A stretch of DNA of 64,000 nucleotides from Actinomycetaceae bacterium TAE3-ERU4 (lineage in GTDB: Bacteria; Actinomycetota; Actinomycetes; Actinomycetales; Actinomycetaceae). A program made the translations under genes and the position numbers. The first letter of the stretch is position 1. Each line of letters begins with the position of its first letter. The stretch covers positions 310,001-374,000 of the forward strand of contig JAHUUJ010000002.1 in NCBI GenBank assembly GCA_019218365.1, in the 5' to 3' direction. Shown here piece after piece: positions 63,720 to 64,000 of the stretch. The notes under the pieces are model-generated. The model ran no database searches. It had not been told where the DNA came from and worked only from the letters and a program-made list of their open reading frames with translations.

Positions 63720-64000
63720 AGGTAGGGTTCCTTTGGAGTGGGAATTACGGTTACTTTCCGGGCACGCAGAATCGGTACTTCTTCCTTTTTTCCGGTCTCG
63801 ACGGTTGCTTCCAGTTCCACCCAAGTATTTGCCATTAGAGCAGGAGCCCCTTTGACGAAAGCAATATATCCTACGGCATCGGCAGCACAACAACTAAGCT
63901 TGAATCGGTTAATGCTCCAGCTTCCGTCTACCCCGGCTGGTAAAGGACCGACAAAGCCTTTGAGGCGGATGATTTTTCCGCTTAAATCATTTTGCTCATC
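63716..64000 (-). CDS. TIGR03943-like protein, C-terminal part (cut by window end)
   Basis: The last 94 codons of a gene running in from beyond the window, read from 64000 down to the TGA at 63718-63716. SGKIIRLKGFVGPLPAG, then FKLSCCAADAVGYIAF and VELEATVETG fit the C-terminal domain of TIGR03943/YcgQ proteins, including the CCAADA motif. Overlaps the permease start by 4 bp (ATGA). Probably a membrane-bound partner of the permease in metal handling. Confidence 0.75.
   Translation of the reverse strand, partial: DEQNDLSGKIIRLKGFVGPLPAGVDGSWSINRFKLSCCAADAVGYIAFVKGAPALMANTWVELEATVETGKKEEVPILRARKVTVIPTPKEPYL

Overview
The window looks like a chromosomal segment of a moderate-GC actinobacterium, most likely in or near the Actinomycetaceae (Gleimia, Varibaculum or Mobiluncus-like; this placement is inference). 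Reasons: an AdnAB-type helicase-nuclease instead of RecBCD; actinobacterial families such as DUF3107, DUF3039, UPF0182 and PPA1309-like proteins; an FtsE-FtsX-SmpB-tmRNA block after prfB; a tmRNA tag ending in ALAA; several genes that appear to be leaderless behind a TANNNT -10 box; and a sortase-signal-like sequence. Several gene neighbourhoods match Mycobacterium tuberculosis order from memory (Rv3211-Rv3192, Rv3105c-Rv3100c, Rv1338-Rv1341), but interleaved here.

Layout. 1-1400: end of an ABC importer (permease, ATPase). 1454-4037: DEAD-box RNA helicase, ferritin-like protein, DUF3107. 4210-11066: adnA-adnB, meeting head-on a phosphotransferase-like protein with a degraded active site (11067-12128). 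12385-16905: tad/Flp-type pilus operon (ATPase, two TadB/C membrane proteins, small pilin-like protein, three TadE/G-like pseudopilins). 16918-22180: prfB, ftsE, ftsX, M23 peptidase, smpB and ssrA (tmRNA), linking translation termination, ribosome rescue and division-linked wall hydrolysis.

22181-30243 is the accessory part. The ssrA terminator is duplicated 1.55 kb downstream, flanking a polytopic membrane protein of unknown function. A lipoprotein, a single-chain type ISP restriction-modification enzyme of 1684 residues and a small helix-turn-helix protein follow. 30547-31799 holds HU and nagB. 31912-34056 encodes a secreted protein-arginine deiminase (PAD) related to the vertebrate enzymes, with an unusual N-terminus: a complete sortase-type sorting signal (LAHTG, hydrophobic stretch, lysines) stands before a second, signal-peptide-like segment. 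I consider this the most unusual item in the window.

34308-42221: DUF3039 protein with an XPB-like helicase, nicotinate phosphoribosyltransferase, glutamate racemase, metallo-beta-lactamase hydrolase facing rdgB-rph, and nudC. 42218-51958: uvrD2-like helicase with HRDC domain, ThiF/cyclodehydratase-like protein, zincin-like protein, PDZ-Lon protease, PPA1309-like protein and UPF0182 membrane protein, a conserved actinobacterial set without a clear joint function. 51955-53336: arginine deiminase and initiator tRNA. 53655-64000: ABC exporter, MFS exporter, HAD phosphatase, two DNA glycosylases, L,D-transpeptidase, RluA-like pseudouridine synthase and a metal-type permease pair cut by the window end.

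The genome is compact: five convergent pairs have stop codons within 5 bp or overlapping, and operon partners often overlap as ATGA or GTGA. No CRISPR array, rRNA or transposase was seen. All family assignments come from reading motifs; no database search was run.
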